DNA of 64,000 nt, from the NCBI GenBank assembly GCA_026260175.1, contig JAKCWW010000340.1:1-64000 (forward strand), read 5' to 3'. This document shows positions 1 to 13,340 of this stretch, in pieces. The position numbers were made by a program, and so were the translations under genes. This stretch comes from Reticulitermes lucifugus. Taxonomy: Eukaryota > Arthropoda > Insecta > Blattodea > Rhinotermitidae. The notes below the pieces were generated by a model. It saw only the letters and a list, made by a program, of their open reading frames with translations, was not told where the DNA came from and did no database searches. Each line of letters starts with the position of its first letter. Positions within the stretch are counted from its first letter, which is position 1.

Positions 1-3000
1 AACTTCAAACACAAAACATTTTATAAAGCGATAAAAAATTACTTCCTGCGGTGTACAAAATAAGACACTACACCACACTTCAGTCATAGCTCACAAAGCG
101 CTGACGCTTGCTGACCGCTCTCAGGAGAAGTCATTGAACAGTACAAATTTACAGGTGTTGCTATCCTGCGCCATCTTTGGGAGTTATGGCCATTTTGCCA
201 ACTTACCCCTGTAGCCAACTAGCCCCCCTCTCCCCTACTGAGCGGCAGACGTATAGAAGTTGTATGAAATAAATCTCTTTACTCAGCAGTGTCACTGCTT
301 TGCAAATAAATGAAGCTGAAATGCATTTGAAAATGTGCTTGCCCAGAATATTGAAATATAATTTCATGATTTGTCATTTTCAGTAAGAATATGCTAATAG
401 CTGGCGTTTAGAACGGTTAGCGATTCTTTTATTTGGGTCGAGTTTAAAGTTCAAAGTAATGTGTTTACTGGCACTGCCGGTCTGTACAATTGGAATAAAG
501 GCCATTCGGTCTGTGTGTATCTTCCTTAAAGTCAGTAGCCATTAGTTTCAATATCGAAAACTTTTGTTCCTTATTAGACAATTTAGACTGCTATTTAATA
601 TTGTGGCGCAACAGTCCGACTCGGACCTAGGCCACCTCATTGTTGAGGTTTCTAGATCACACACAATCAGACACACAAATACAAATTTGGACTCAAAGTA
701 TTTATTGTTCCTTGATGAATTTTGATAACATACTTCTTAATGAAAATCAGATACAGAACTGTGCATGTTAACGACTCCAGAAGACCATAATAATTATATA
801 AATGGAAATTCATATTGGAATTCGACAAGTCTTGTTGAAATGTAACAGGCCTATTTACGCAAAACTAATTTATGTCAATCACAAAGCAAATGTGGCACTG
901 TTGACCCTCGTCGTAATACTTTATTATGTCATTTTCAATATGTCACTGATTATTACATCTAGGAAACAGCGCGTTTCAGCTAGTAGCTAGTTATTTCAGG
1001 TGGTCCTTGCTACACTACTTGTTGACGTACGATGGTGCAGTTAAATTGTTTGCAATTATTATAGTTTATTAATAGCCTTAATACAAAATTTAGTAAAATG
1101 TTTAATAAAACTGTAGTGTAACGTTCACTTGAGCTATAGCTTCTTCGAGTTCTTTTATGGATGATTTGATTTGTGCGGTCTTCGTCGTTGTTTCTGAATG
1201 TATGGTATTTTACTTTTCTTTCTGTTATTCTTGACTTTGTTCGTGCTGGGTTTTGAGATGGGACAGTCCCATCAAAGCGCACTTGATTCTAAATATGTCA
1301 CTTGGGAAGAATATGGAAGCAGTGTGGTAAATTTCTTACGGATTTTTCCGAGCACTCGCGTGGGAAAAGTAAAGGTAGGCCCTTACCAGGATAGTTTGTA
1401 GGTCTACTGGAATTTTATTCATGGACGTTCCGAACGTAAGTGAATTAACCTGTAAATGTTTTATTACACTCTGTTACACAGTGTACCGACATCTTATTTG
1501 TGTCCGATTTAGGTAGCTAATATAATAAGGGGTTTCCTAATTATGATACAGCGAACGTGATTGTAAAAGCGAGCAGATGTAGACTAGTTCAGCTCATAAA
1601 GCTGGGCTTATGCAGCGTCATATAATGAAAATCCTGTGGTAAGTCAGATTTCAATTTCATTCTGTTCTGTTACCTTGACTAGGTAATGATAGCTGTTGTC
1701 TTCCCCTACGTGGATAATGACGCAGTAATCTACTTTGAAAACTGTCTTCCTCCCCTTTTCCTTAAATTTACCTTTCAGAATATACACACGTAATTTTTTG
1801 TAGAAAAAATTAGCCATACTGAGATATAAAAGGACAAGTATGAATGTTCCTCTTTTAAAAAAGAAGCAATAAGCTTATTTAAATTTAAAAGTTTATCCTT
1901 AATACACCCCATTATTCCATCGTTTTCAGTAACAGAAACTTTTATGTGCTTCGTAATAAATGCTTCCAGACCGTATTATTGGTTACAGTTTGGAGCCCTG
2001 AAAATAATGAGCCTGACCTAATTTTTTCTGTAAATCTGGCGGTGAAATGTAATATGATGAAACAAAGAAGAAAGATTTTAGTTGGAAGGCATGTGCTCAA
2101 ATTTTCGCTGCCGAGGTTAGTACGCTTATTTTCTTTGTCGATTTACCTCAATAGCACTTTGCGAATACTGGTGCATTATAATGGCCATAGATACTGGAAT
2201 GAACTCTTCAGTGAAATGGGTTCTTATCGATCTTAGCAGCAAATAAGGGCGTCCCCCGGGTTTTATTTCAGACAGCGGGGTGCAATTCCGAAGTCAACTG
2301 GCCTCGTATGTCATTCTTATTCCTCCACAAGTTTCCTGGGCATGTTAATGGTTTTGACGGAATGTGGAAAGGCTTTAGTAATTCTGTTTACTACGCCTAC
2401 CTACCGGTGAGCTTCGTGACAGAAACATAAAACAGAAAAGGTATTTTTGCGCGACCTTTCTTACGCCTCTTTATAAGTCTTGGTTTTCCTTTAAAATACG
2501 TTGCCTGATAATTATAAGTAATTCAGCAATATTTCGAGCAAAAGTATGGAGCCAAAGCCACCCAGGAGCGACTCCATACGTTAGCGTATGCCTTTTGATT
2601 TTGGACACCTCGGTAAGTAGTTTGTACGATATGCCTAATTCATATGTAGTAGGGAAGGCCGCGAGAATTTAACTATTAACACCAAAAGAATCGAAAAAGA
2701 TGAAGGCCATTGTATTACCATCATCATCATCATTAAAGATCTTTATTTAAAAGTCGATTAGTAACTGGTATTCATCATCATTGGTTCGACAGCTGTTTTC
2801 CAGCCTTGACCGCCTTAAGTAACTGGTATTACGAACCGAAAATATCTGCGGTACGACCCGTAGCTAATTTTTTCAGGATGTCACTAAATACGTTTTCTGG
2901 CGTTGTGAATAAATAATCGCGTATTTTTAAACTATTCCAAATGCAGCAGTAATTATATTTGTGATAGTTAATTTACCATCCTGTAATATTGTTATATTTC

Positions 3001-3006
3001 ACTCAC
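1..3006. other. intron 1 and flanking DNA of the TGF-beta ligand gene
   Basis: This stretch lies downstream (minus strand) of the ligand's first coding exon and is best read as its first intron. I see no further ligand exon and no cysteine-knot coding on the minus strand. It is AT-rich with short ATC repeats near 2721-2735 and 2773-2780. No transposon could be named. Confidence 0.4.
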
Positions 3007-3466
3007 CTTCGTGAGGGAAAAGGATGACTTGATCCGTTGTCCCGTAGAAATCGTCCGCATCTGTATTGGATTCCAAATTATTAGTTTTATGTAAGATAGT
3101 CCCGTTGGATAATGGTTTCGGTAATGTAGATAATGGCATCGATACTGAAGGTGGTTCTTTGAGTCTTAGTTTCTTCAAAATCTGTTGCTTAACTAGTTCT
3201 ATTCTTAAAGCGGTAATTTCAGATTTTTCGTAATTTGATTCTTGTAAAACACGCCTAGCCCCACATCCTGGACAGCTACTCCTATGGGATTCTGGAGAGA
3301 GATCAGATAAAGTCCTCCATGCTCGTAGAAGATGCTGGTGACGGTAGCGTGTTTGTACAGTATCTGCAATGCCAGAACCAGAGATCACGGCAAGAAGGAA
3401 GATAAAACGTGTTAGAATCATGACTGGAAGCGCGTGCCGGCGAGTGCTGAGGGAAGACACTACCAC
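3007..3466 (-). CDS. TGF-beta superfamily ligand (activin/myostatin branch), first coding exon, partial
   Basis: Codes for the N-terminal prodomain of a secreted dimeric growth factor; the mature cystine-knot domain is not in the window. From the first Met, a hydrophobic signal peptide covers about residues 16-34. The second Met (start at 3421) gives a more typical signal peptide and may be the true start. A CxxC pair follows (SCPGC, residues 64-68), then the amphipathic helix LRIELVKQQILKKLRLKEPP (about 87-106), which matches the straitjacket helix of activin and GDF8/11 proproteins. NGT (121-123) is a possible N-glycosylation site. DDFYGTTDQVILFP (about 138-151) matches the start of the propeptide arm domain. 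The exon ends in phase 1 at a strong donor, GAAG|GTGAGT, so later exons lie to the left, off the window. Insect activin-beta is the first guess; myoglianin is the alternative. Confidence 0.72.
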
Positions 3467-6400
3467 AACTCCTCCGATCGTAGCGCCTTTCTACTCTCGC
3501 TACGTCTCCAGTGCGTACAAATTTAATTGCCCACGTGCCCCTCCTCAAATAGAAGCAAAGCACTACTATTGGCCGATCGTAATGAACTTATCAGGTGGGT
3601 ACGAAATGAACACTCAAAATGGCATACGGACTGAGTTAAATTCCGATACCTACGCAGAAGCAGTAGCAGGTGCAGTCGTTGTTGCTTGCGCTTCTTTTTC
3701 AGAATTCATTTGTATAATGATTCGAAAATTAATGTCATGTAGAGAGACTTCATCATGAAAAATTGATGTTGGTGTTGTTGTTGGTTGCGGCGGCGGTGGT
3801 GGTGGTAGTAGTAGTTACACTAATTTGAAAACAAATGACATGTAGGCAAGAACATTCACACTTTTCACCATCAGTTTGTGTCATTTCCAGAAAAAAAGTG
3901 TTCCTACTCAACAGAAAATCTGGGGGGGGGGGCAAATTAAATTCAATTCAATTAAAAGGTTAGTCCCTATTGCCAATTCCAGTGCTCTGTCATTTTAGTA
4001 ACACATTCATTTATGTGCCGGTACCTAGAATAATACATAGAAACATGAATAGTATTATTAATATTGTTGATGTTACTACAGGAGTAGCATCTTGATGCCT
4101 CATCTCACATTAATGTTTTAAAGAACAGAATAAGTTACTCTTTCATTTTGGATTGTATTAGTCTAGCACAGTGTTTCTCAAATGTTCTGTGGAACCCCAG
4201 GGTTCCATGAAGTGAAAATAAGAGTTCCAAGTGAAAATCCCTTAAAATAGAACATCCTTTAAGTACTATTATTATAAATTTCACTTAAAATATTTTCATT
4301 TTTATTTGACAGTCATTTATTCATTCAAATATTTCTGAAATGTTGCAATACTAGAATAAATACAATGCCCATATTTTGTTAGTGAGTTTCTTTTGTTATG
4401 AAACTTCATATCGGTTTTTATGTTTCATTTTTCGTATATGTGATATGTGATTTTTCTTTCTAAATATGTGCAATTAAATATCATGTTGATCGCATATCCT
4501 TGTTTAACATTACTTACTTATTGGTGGTCTAGTTTTTAGCTTTATATATAATAATTTTATTAGGGGTTCCACAAAAATTTTGAGTGTAAAGGGTCCTGTG
4601 GCCAAATTAAATTGGGAAACACTGGTCTTGAATATGTACCTACAAGGGTATCAAAGATTATTCCACTTCTAAGGTACACTGACATTTCAAGGTCAGTCCT
4701 TCAGCTGTATGTGTTTCTTCTGGTAAAGGTATTTTTCTTGCTGTTTTCACTGTTGCAGTAATTGATCATTGTTTTAACATATACATATCCTATGGCCTGT
4801 ATTCTTGAGGTTCTAATTTGTACATTTTACCCCACTTTTGTGTTACAAATTCAGTGATTATGTGCGGTGGTACATGAACAGCTAATTTGAGCTTTCAGTC
4901 TGACTAGTAGATAAAAATACATTTTACCCCAGAGGTAAAGCAACTGGAACATGAAGATGACCAGTAATCTTGATCTAGTGTCCAGGTCAAGAATGATTGA
5001 AGCTTTGGCTTCCTGGATGACTTTTCAGCAACATAGTCACTTCTCTGTTACAAAATGTGTCTAATAGTCCAAAAAATGAAACATCTAAAGGTTTAAACCT
5101 GTGGGTACAGCTAATTATTTATTTATTTAGATATTATTTTATATATTTATTTATTTATATATTATTTTTATATATATTTATTTCATTATGGCCAATGGCA
5201 TATCTGTGTGAAGAGACATAGGATGTCAATAGTTGACACTATTCCTCTTTTGACTGCCTCTACCCACCTTTCAACTGCTTGATATAGCATGGGACAATCA
5301 TCCAATGCTTCCTGTATATTTCTGCTATGGAGAACTGCTACTACCACTCCTACCATGGACTTGTTCCCCCATCCTCCTATTTAATTAGTACTGGTGGTTC
5401 ATTCACTTGGGGTCAAGCAGCCAGAATGTGAACATACTTCCAGCTTATGCGATTTTTCAAAATGCAAGGAGCTTTAACTTTACTCTCATCATGCATATCC
5501 ATGTCACAGTGCTCGTTATAGAGGCAATGTTACCTTACTTTGGCAGATACCATGACTCCCTACCACACGACGTGACGGCCATGCTTAGAACTGCATGGAA
5601 GAGGCTCTTAGAATCAGTACTAGGACACTCAGGATAAACTCATTTTATGTGACCACACACACACACACAATAAACTCACAGTTATCTGGGATAAGATGCA
5701 CAAATAACTGAAAACCACAGATAATGCAGTATATTTTGTTTTGCATTCTTACAACACATCACAAAATACACAGCCTCTTTTTACATAGTAAGTCTACAAG
5801 TTACTTTTATTTTGACAAACAGTTCATAATGTTTGTTTCCCTTGTAAGTGGCTCTGACTTCTCATGACAGTTCAAATTTCCCTTGTCATTACATCACTGC
5901 ACTGAAAGCATCGACAAACTGTATTACCATGCTGTGAATAATGCAATCAACTACTTTCTTCACTGTCACCCTACCCATTATGTTCCATATCCCTTTCTTT
6001 CAAGGCAATGCTCTAATAATATCTGCATCAGCCATGTATTGGAAGCCACACATCACTTTGCACCCATTCTTCAGGGTTTTCATTATCAGCATTTCCAAGC
6101 CCTTCCAACATATTCACCAACTTTCTGAACAACTTTAAAGGACATACACTTTACTTGGGGAAATGACTCGAGAGGACTGTAAGAAGTTAGAATTTAAGTG
6201 GAGGAAATGACAATCCAAAAGAAAATGTCTGGTATAGAAGACAATATTGTTACCTGAGGCTGAAATAAAAGGATATCAGGATAACAGATGCTCAAATATT
6301 ACACTGATGAGATGGCAACTTAACTTTTCCCACATACTGACAAAATGATAAAATCATGGGCATCCAAACCAGTGTGAACATGCGAAAGAGACATTATGCT

Positions 6401-7317
6401 GCACATTGGGTGAATTAATGTATTTCTTCCTAATGGGCAATTCATTTCCAAGGCTAGAAGTGCAACAGGGGCCTACCATGACAAATGAATGTAACAAATT
6501 CAGAGAAGTGGATACTTGAGAAACTTATTCCCAGCCTTCCACCTTAGTCAGTAACTGTTTTGATACTGCGCTGTATCACTGTTTCCAAGCTGACACACCA
6601 CCATCTCCTTATGCAATAAAGGTAGATATGATTTCATGCTTGCATGAGAAGAGTGTGGTGTGTGATGAGACCATGTGCAAAAATGACCTATGTTGGTTAA
6701 TTCTTCCCCTGTAGCCCAAAAAGATTTGCAAAACTGATCACATGCTGGCAAATTATGGTCTGATGGCCCCTATAACCGGGACCTAAAGCCTGTACTGCTC
6801 AAACAGGCAAACAGTATAAGACTTGTGCATAAAAACATCATCACAGTAGATATGAACCTCCAGAAATTATTACAAGTGGCCAAAGACTCAGGGTCACTTG
6901 TAGCAATGAATAACTGTTGAGGATTCTGAAAATACAACAGAAATAATACTGGGCAAGAAAACAGGTAATTCCAGGTGTCATACAGGTCAACCCTGACAGT
7001 GATATTGAATATGAAAGGAATAATACTGAGAATGACAATAATTGTCACTATACACATAGTTCCGCATTAGATGACGATATGAAACTGCAGCTTGCACAGC
7101 CAATGTAACATAACTCATAATGCTTTTGCATGGATATTAGCAGACGACTGTCATTGACACACTGTGTGTCAGCAGGCAGAAATCCAACCCCACTCCACAT
7201 TCATTGCATACCTTCCAAGTCTCTAGTCACCAGTAATCGATGATAGTTCTACAGCAAAGCAATGGACACCCATATTTGTGCAATGGTATCGCTCAATTTT
7301 ATAAGAATGGCTTCATT
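3467..7317. other. intergenic region between the TGF-beta ligand exon and mof
   Basis: No convincing gene. It holds a GTT/GGT-type microsatellite (3768-3815), a hAT-type MITE (4169-4624), a very AT-rich TTTA/TATT stretch (5110-5190) and a short CA repeat (5652-5669). Reading frames here have no recognisable domain. The left part must contain the promoter and 5' UTR of the ligand gene, but no core promoter motif is clear enough to call. Confidence 0.5.
4169..4624. mobile_element. hAT-type non-autonomous element (MITE)
   Basis: The ends are inverted repeats: CAGTGTTTCTCAAA on the left and, read from the right end on the other strand, CAGTGTTTCCCAAT. This is the typical terminus of Charlie-like hAT elements. 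The 8-bp flanks gtctagca and gtcttgaa agree at 6 of 8 positions, as expected for an old 8-bp target duplication. No transposase coding is present. Confidence 0.75.
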
Positions 7318-10300
7318 TTATTTCCTTACTGCCTTCACCTGAGCTTTCTTTGGTGGCAACCACTGCAATGAACCTCTGTCCACAACAAGCCTTGGTTTTT
7401 TGAAGTGACTTGAATTGATAAGGAGACTAACCAACTGTGGAGTGGTACAGATCACATGTTGTCCTCTCCAGTACTTAACCATTCCCATGGAGTTCAGTGT
7501 AGCAGTAATATCATCTTCCGTGATGCTTGTCATCTGACTTATTTTCTTAATTGAGATGATTCCTGTGAAGTCCCGTAATATCTCAAGAATAACCCATGAC
7601 CAGTATGAGTGGTAACTCAAGCGTCCAAGATCTGACAGTGGCTTTTCAGGACTTCCAACAGCCTCTTCTAATTTGGAAAGCTCATAGCTGAATGCAATGA
7701 GCAATTTTCCATAACCCTGCCGCTGATATGGAGGAAGCGTCAAAATACATGCTACATTATACCCATCTGGAGATTCTTTCTCTTTTGAGAAATAACCAAC
7801 AAGATGGGAACCATGTTTATCTACTTCACATAGTATGTAAAAAAGAAATGGTTCCACATCAAAGAAAAGTGTCTTATGATCAAGGAACAGTTTCGCCAGA
7901 AGACACAAGTTCTGACAGTATATCTTATGATCTTTTCCATCAACTTCCCATAATGCAATTGAACTTTTCCGATAGATTTCTTTACCTGGAGGTTGCCTAA
8001 AAATGCACTCACTCATGTGATACCTGAAAGTCTTCTCAAGTCGCATGTACTTGAGACAGTACTCACAAATCCACAGCTTAGACTGCTTGCCATACTCTTC
8101 TGGATATGGACTAAAATACCATGTATCAATCTCATATCGTCCAATTTGGATGCGATCTATGTATTTTACTTTTGTTAAGGCTTCATGCTCCTCTTCAAGA
8201 GCAACAGATGTTGGGTCCATGTCTTCTTCACTGATTATCTGGAAAGAAAAATGTCAAGGGTTTTCATTCAACTGAAACCTCACTACAGACAGGTTCAAAC
8301 ACAATGTATGAAAAACATGAATTAGGTATGACATCATGTTTTGCACTGACAACTTCTGAACCAGAAGAGCAAACTTTATGAATTTACAAACCTGACAAGA
8401 GTGCAAAGTTTAATCCTTACTGCTTCATATATGATATACTCTACACTTTACATTTTCACTTTCATTTCATTTGAATATACTCTATAAACACTTTCCTGCC
8501 TCCCCATGTAGTATGATATATTCCACAATCTACCTTAATTCATACAGTGCTCTTATTGTAGTTCCTGCAAATTATCCTATACAGCAGTAGTGGCTCTTTT
8601 AATGTACTGGACTGATGAGTGAACAACAGAACCTCAGAAGCTTAAATTGTGGCTGAATAAATGAATAGGACCCAAAAATTATCATTTTTTTCCAAAATGG
8701 AAAGGGTTAAAGTAACAAGAAAAACTCGTGTTATCATAAAGTGTTTTTTTTCTTTTCTTTTCTTTCTTCTTTTAAGAATGGAAAAGGTTAAGGTAACAAG
8801 AAGAACCCACATTCTCTTCGTGGAATGAAATTTCACACAATGAAAGCTGTTCAAACTTACAGGAATTTTATTAAGGCCATTTTTACCATAAATAAAACAA
8901 TAAACATTTTCAATAAAACACTGGTTTGCCTTCTGGTTAACCAGTTTTACATTACAAACATCATGAACATTCTCACACTTTATATGAAGCATTTATGTGC
9001 TGTGAAACTCAATGAAGACCACACACATTTTAAGGCTTGAAATTTTATTACCATTCATGAATCTCTGTGCCTGAAAATCAAGTCTGCATGACAGTAAATC
9101 ACACAATAATTAACATGTAAATGTATGCACTTTTAAACAAATGTTATCACACATGTAAACATGAAACCAAGTACTTTATTGACGTGTCCTATGCCAGCAA
9201 CTTGGCACAAAGGATAAACTGATCGACTGATTGATGGATCAATAGATAGATAGATCAATTGACTGAGTGAGTGATCGACTGACTGCCTGCCCCTTAAAGA
9301 CGGAGACACAATGAGTCTTCAGAACATTGGGAACCACTCACCCAATTACAAAGTATCATAGCCCAAAATACCTTAATACATCACTAATGGATTGTTACCC
9401 AACATAATCTAATTACAGAATTACTTCACATTCAAGCCAGATCATATTTCCCGGTCTTTAAGTTAGGTAATAACTTGCCTTCTGAAGGTGATGAATTTCA
9501 CAATGTTTCCGCTTCTGGTTGCGTGTTATTTTTCTGTCTGTCTGATCCAACAGTAAATTCACTGCCCTACACTCTTTACCTTCTTTCCAGTCCTCATCAG
9601 ACAGCTGTGTCATCATCACCCTGCATACAGAAAATACAGTATTGCTGCTGAATTTGTAATGCATTTCATATTTCTCTTCTCTTTCATCATTAAGCAAATA
9701 ATATAAACACAATGCCATATAAAAACCCACCTTTCTCTTTGAACCCACTCATCCAAACGTCTGTCATATCCTTCATAATGGACATAATAATCAAAGTATC
9801 CTTCAGCATGATTATGTCGTGACTGAATAATGATGGCTGGATCTGAAAACAGTGACTTGTATCAAAATGTAACAAAAAAAAATGGCACTGGAATTCTGAA
9901 GGAGCACCTTCTGCATTACCAGAAATTAGATCAGTGTTCTGGTAAAATGTTTCAGTTGTAGGTCAACAAGGTGCCTCAATTATTTCTTGCTCTTAATAGA
10001 ACTGCATCATGTCACAAACTCAACATATCCCAAGACAAGCCCAACTGCACAAGTAAGCCAAGCATGTCCCAATCACAAAGTCCTAAGCCCCTCATTACCT
10101 GCTTAAACTGGAATATCTGAATGTAAACACCACAGTGAGTGAACTTATATTAGATCCCTCTACTGTATCTCCAGTCTGTTTGGTGGTTAGGGCACTTTTC
10201 TTTTATCAGTTGCACATTACCCAGTAAATTACGCTGTAAGTTCAAAAAATACCTTCCTTACAAAGCCAACAAAAATGAAAAATAGGAACTTGATTTCAGG

Positions 10301-12659
10301 CTTCTGCCATGATGTTGATGAGATCTGTGCTCTTCTGGGATATTACGTGGCATCGTGTGGTAATTGTTTACCAACGTTTCGGGACAATGTATAGGTCCCA
10401 TCTCCTACTCGGACTCTTGACCCGTGAAGATGGGACCGATACATTTTCCTGAAATGTCGGTAAACAATTACCACACAACGCTGCATGATATCCCAGAAGA
10501 GCGCAGATCTCAAAAATAAGAACTGTTTATCCAGTTTATAAAAAGAAAACTTCAGCAGAACATTTAAATCGTGTTCTGAGTGCTGTTTAATATTGTATGA
10601 ATATAATGCATTACCTGTCTATAGGAACAGACTTAACCTTTGGACAGCACTTGGCCCATATAGAAGACACAAGTACCACTACCACCCAATGACCGTAGTT
10701 CATATATTTAGTCAACCAACATACTACATTTTTTGGGACATGCTGCACAATCCCCATTTTTTCCACCACAGAATGCTGTGTATTTCATAATGTTGTCTTT
10801 TTTTGTCCATAAATATTCACGTTTTACAAAAAGGGTACGCTAAAATTTAAATGTCCAGCCCCTCCACCAAAGGGTTAATGTAGTTGCCATCACCCAGTTT
10901 GCTCTCAAAACAGTCCCTTGTAATCAATATTATTTTCAATTAAAATCACTAATTATTTACCTTACTAATTAACAATTCAAACAACCTTAGTTCATACAGA
11001 AAATTAAAAATGCAAATACATTTAAAAAATAAGGACTGCTTGGGGATGTTGACAGAACTGAAAGGTGTAGGTTAAAACTGTTTATAATCTCTCCAGACAT
11101 CAACCTACAAATTACAAACATCAACATCCATTCCAATCCCTGTATGATTAATCTATACTTCCTCTTTGCTAAACTCCTTTAATCCCCTGTTTGTAAAACC
11201 CCTATCCTCATCCTTTGATTTGCTATCTGATATCCTAAAATGTATTAAAACAACTGCTAAATTTTCATTTCTTCAGTATTAAATTACTAATTTAGTACTC
11301 TAGCTTCTTTTTTATAAATACAAAATCCATAAAACCCAGTTTGAAAAACTCAGCCAACAAGCATCTAAACACAGTCTCTTTAATAACTTCAAAACAGCTA
11401 ATCCCTTAACAGTCACATATAAAAATATTACTTCCCACCTTGCTTACCTGCATTTCTCACTACAGTATCAACTCCCTTTTTGGAACAAAGCATAAGCCCT
11501 ACAAATTACTCTTGTCCTAGTTAGAATTTGTTCTCTCCTTCTGGACCCCAGGACCTTCCCTTCAAGCTGTTCTCACCTCCCTGACCTCTCACAACCTTAT
11601 TCTTAGATTATAGTATATTGTTTCAACAGTTAAAAGAGCCACATTGCCCATTGTCCCTCAAGAATGTCACTCCTGATCTGGACATCCTGCTGTTCTTGTG
11701 CTCCAAAACTCCTCATCAGGATTCTTGCTATATGCAATGTTACTGCTTGCATCCAAAATGTCCACACTTGAAGCAGATGACACATGGCATGCATGACATT
11801 CATTCTCACTGAACAGGTTGGTGCAGAGATAACACTCTAAACTTGTATCTGAGATATGCCTGTTTGTTCTCAGTCAGGTCATGAGCTATGCCTGACAGGT
11901 TTTTATGTTTTCCTCAGTCCCTCCAATCATTTCTGGAAGAACTGTCACTGGTTTTCAACTGCTATCGCCCATCATTCTTCTTGCCAAATCACGATGCAAC
12001 TGCAGTTTAAGATGAACTTATGAACGTTGCCATGCATAGGCCTATAATTTAATACTGAAAATTGAAGTTACATTAAATTATTTTCAGTATGGCACACAAT
12101 GAACTATGAACTTAAATGCACTTCAGGTCTTATTATGTCGCTAAATGCAAAGTTTGCCCTGTACACGCCATGGAAGCATACATGGAGGGTGGAGGTGTAG
12201 CGCCACTCATTCCTAACCTTTGCACTAGGTGGAGTTGGTCAGTCTCCCGCCCCAGTCGCTTTACCCTCGGAAAAATATACCCTGGTACCAATTAAACAGG
12301 AGGCTGAATGGGCCCCCGAGCCGGTGTGGACGTTTTGGAAAAGAAAAAAAAACTGTTGTCCCTGCCGGGATTCGAACTCTACATCTCCAGCCCGTAGCCT
12401 AGTCATTATATTGACTACGCTATTCCGCTATTCTCAGCGTGCCGTCGGAATCCAAAATATACCAAACTCACGAAAAAGACTCACGCAAAGATCCATCCAG
12501 ACGCCTTACAACATAATGCTTTCCAACGTCAAGTGGTCTGCCGTAAGGGCCGGCATCTTCGTTAACAGCTACTTTCTCGTCCGAGTTCGTAGTTTTAGCC
12601 GGTTTCACTTGGTCGTTAAACGCCACCGGTACATTAGAAGGCGCATTTGTACTAGTCAT
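7318..12659 (-). CDS. mof: MYST-family histone acetyltransferase MOF (KAT8), complete, 4 exons
   Basis: Acetylates histone H4 Lys16 in MSL and NSL-type complexes. Exons (minus): 12485-12659, 9731-9842, 9479-9620, 7318-8238. Phases close and give 449 aa (human about 458). The start ATG at 12657-12659 opens MTSTNAPSN. The chromo-barrel spans about residues 46-95 across exons 1-2 ([15 protein letters not shown], then [16 protein letters not shown]). A basic linker [11 protein letters not shown] follows, then the MYST domain: C2HC zinc finger Cys201, Cys204, His217, Cys221; Lys265, matching the autoacetylated human Lys274; Cys307 and Glu341, matching catalytic Cys316 and Glu350; acetyl-CoA loop QRQGYGK at 315-321. 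[10 protein letters not shown] and VKYWRGQH are intact. Intron 3 has a GC donor (AAG|GCAAGT). The stop codon overlaps an AATAAA. MOF fits better than Tip60 because of the chromo-barrel and linker. Confidence 0.96.
8239..9478 (-). other. mof intron 3 (GC-AG intron)
   Basis: A 1,240-bp intron bounded by AAG|GCAAGT and TTTCTTTCCAG|ATAATC. It holds a diverged ~35-bp direct repeat (8693-8729 and 8776-8811), a CTTTT tract (8745-8772) and a degenerate GATC/GACT microsatellite (9220-9292). No other gene is visible inside. Confidence 0.8.
10291..10511. mobile_element. fold-back element with hammerhead-like cores, in mof intron 1
   Basis: Two inverted arms of about 90 bp read toward each other, from GAGATCTGTGCTCTTCTGGG on the left to CCCAGAAGAGCGCAGATCTC on the right. 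It is flanked by the 13-bp direct repeats AAAAATAGGAACT (10278-10290) and AAAAATAAGAACT (10512-10524), which differ at one position. The right arm has TGAAGA-T-GGGA with GAAA (10434-10454), a decayed hammerhead-type core. The left arm, on the minus strand, has GATGGGAC with GTCCCGAAACGTT. It carries no coding sequence. Confidence 0.8.
12160..12445 (-). mobile_element. tRNA-derived SINE, composite copy
   Basis: Read on the minus strand, a tRNA-like head (about 12440 to 12345) carries the B-box-like GAGTTCGAATCCCGGCAGGG. A body near 12310-12165 follows with GGGTAAAGCGACTGGGGCGG and a CACCTAGTGCAAAGGTTA segment. The same body recurs at 13185, 47265 and 62255, and the same head at 47185 and 62530. 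It lies in mof intron 1, ending about 40 bp from the first coding exon. Confidence 0.6.
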
Positions 12660-13184
12660 TATGTAACAAGCCCAGGATTGACATATAATGAATGATACAT
12701 GTAAACAAACACTTCCATTGTAAATAAACAATAACTTTGAAAAACAAAATATCGTATAGCAGGCAGGAAGACAACGTAGATCTACTAAATTTTCCTTCAA
12801 GGCATGGACTACAACTAATTTCTCTGGAGTTGGTAGATGATCTGCAAATTACATTCACAAGCATATTTATTTCTGTGCATGGTCCACAGGGTTATACGAT
12901 ATGGCAGGTAAATGCAAGTTGAAAGAAAGGATTGTACCATATGTAAAGTAGAACTTTACTACCGTTTTGATATTGTTGGTTCTCATATGCATCTCTTTTC
13001 GTGTAACAAGTAAGTATTGCCTTCAAAATATCCTACTATTATAAAAATTAACCACCAATAAATTATGTGTGAAAATATTGTAATCAGAATTAATTTATTA
13101 CTAAAATATTTTTCTCCATGAAACAGAATAGATGAATATGTAATATAATTTAAGAAAAGTACACCCAACCTCCTATACAATGGG

Positions 13185-13340
13185 TACCGGGTCTCTTTCC
13201 CGGGTGTAAAGCGGCCGGGGCGTGGAGTTGACCATCCACCCTCATCTAGTGCCAGGGTTAAAGAAACAGTAGGGCTATACCTCTACTCCCCCTCTGGGCC
13301 TTCACGGCCTGTTCTAGGAAGAACTTTACCTTTTACAGAA
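13185..13340 (+). mobile_element. SINE body and tail fragment
   Basis: Contains GGGTGTAAAGCGGCCGGGG and a TCATCTAGTGCCAGGGTTAA segment, and ends in a GGGCCTTCACGGCCTGTTCT tail followed by CTTTACC-type repeats. It aligns over about 130 bp with the copies near 12.2, 47.3 and 62.3 kb. Confidence 0.6.

Noticed and set aside
3303-3758. Other open frames overlapping the TGF-beta ligand exon on both strands
   Set aside because: They show no family motifs, while the chosen frame has a signal peptide, the prodomain helix and a consensus donor.
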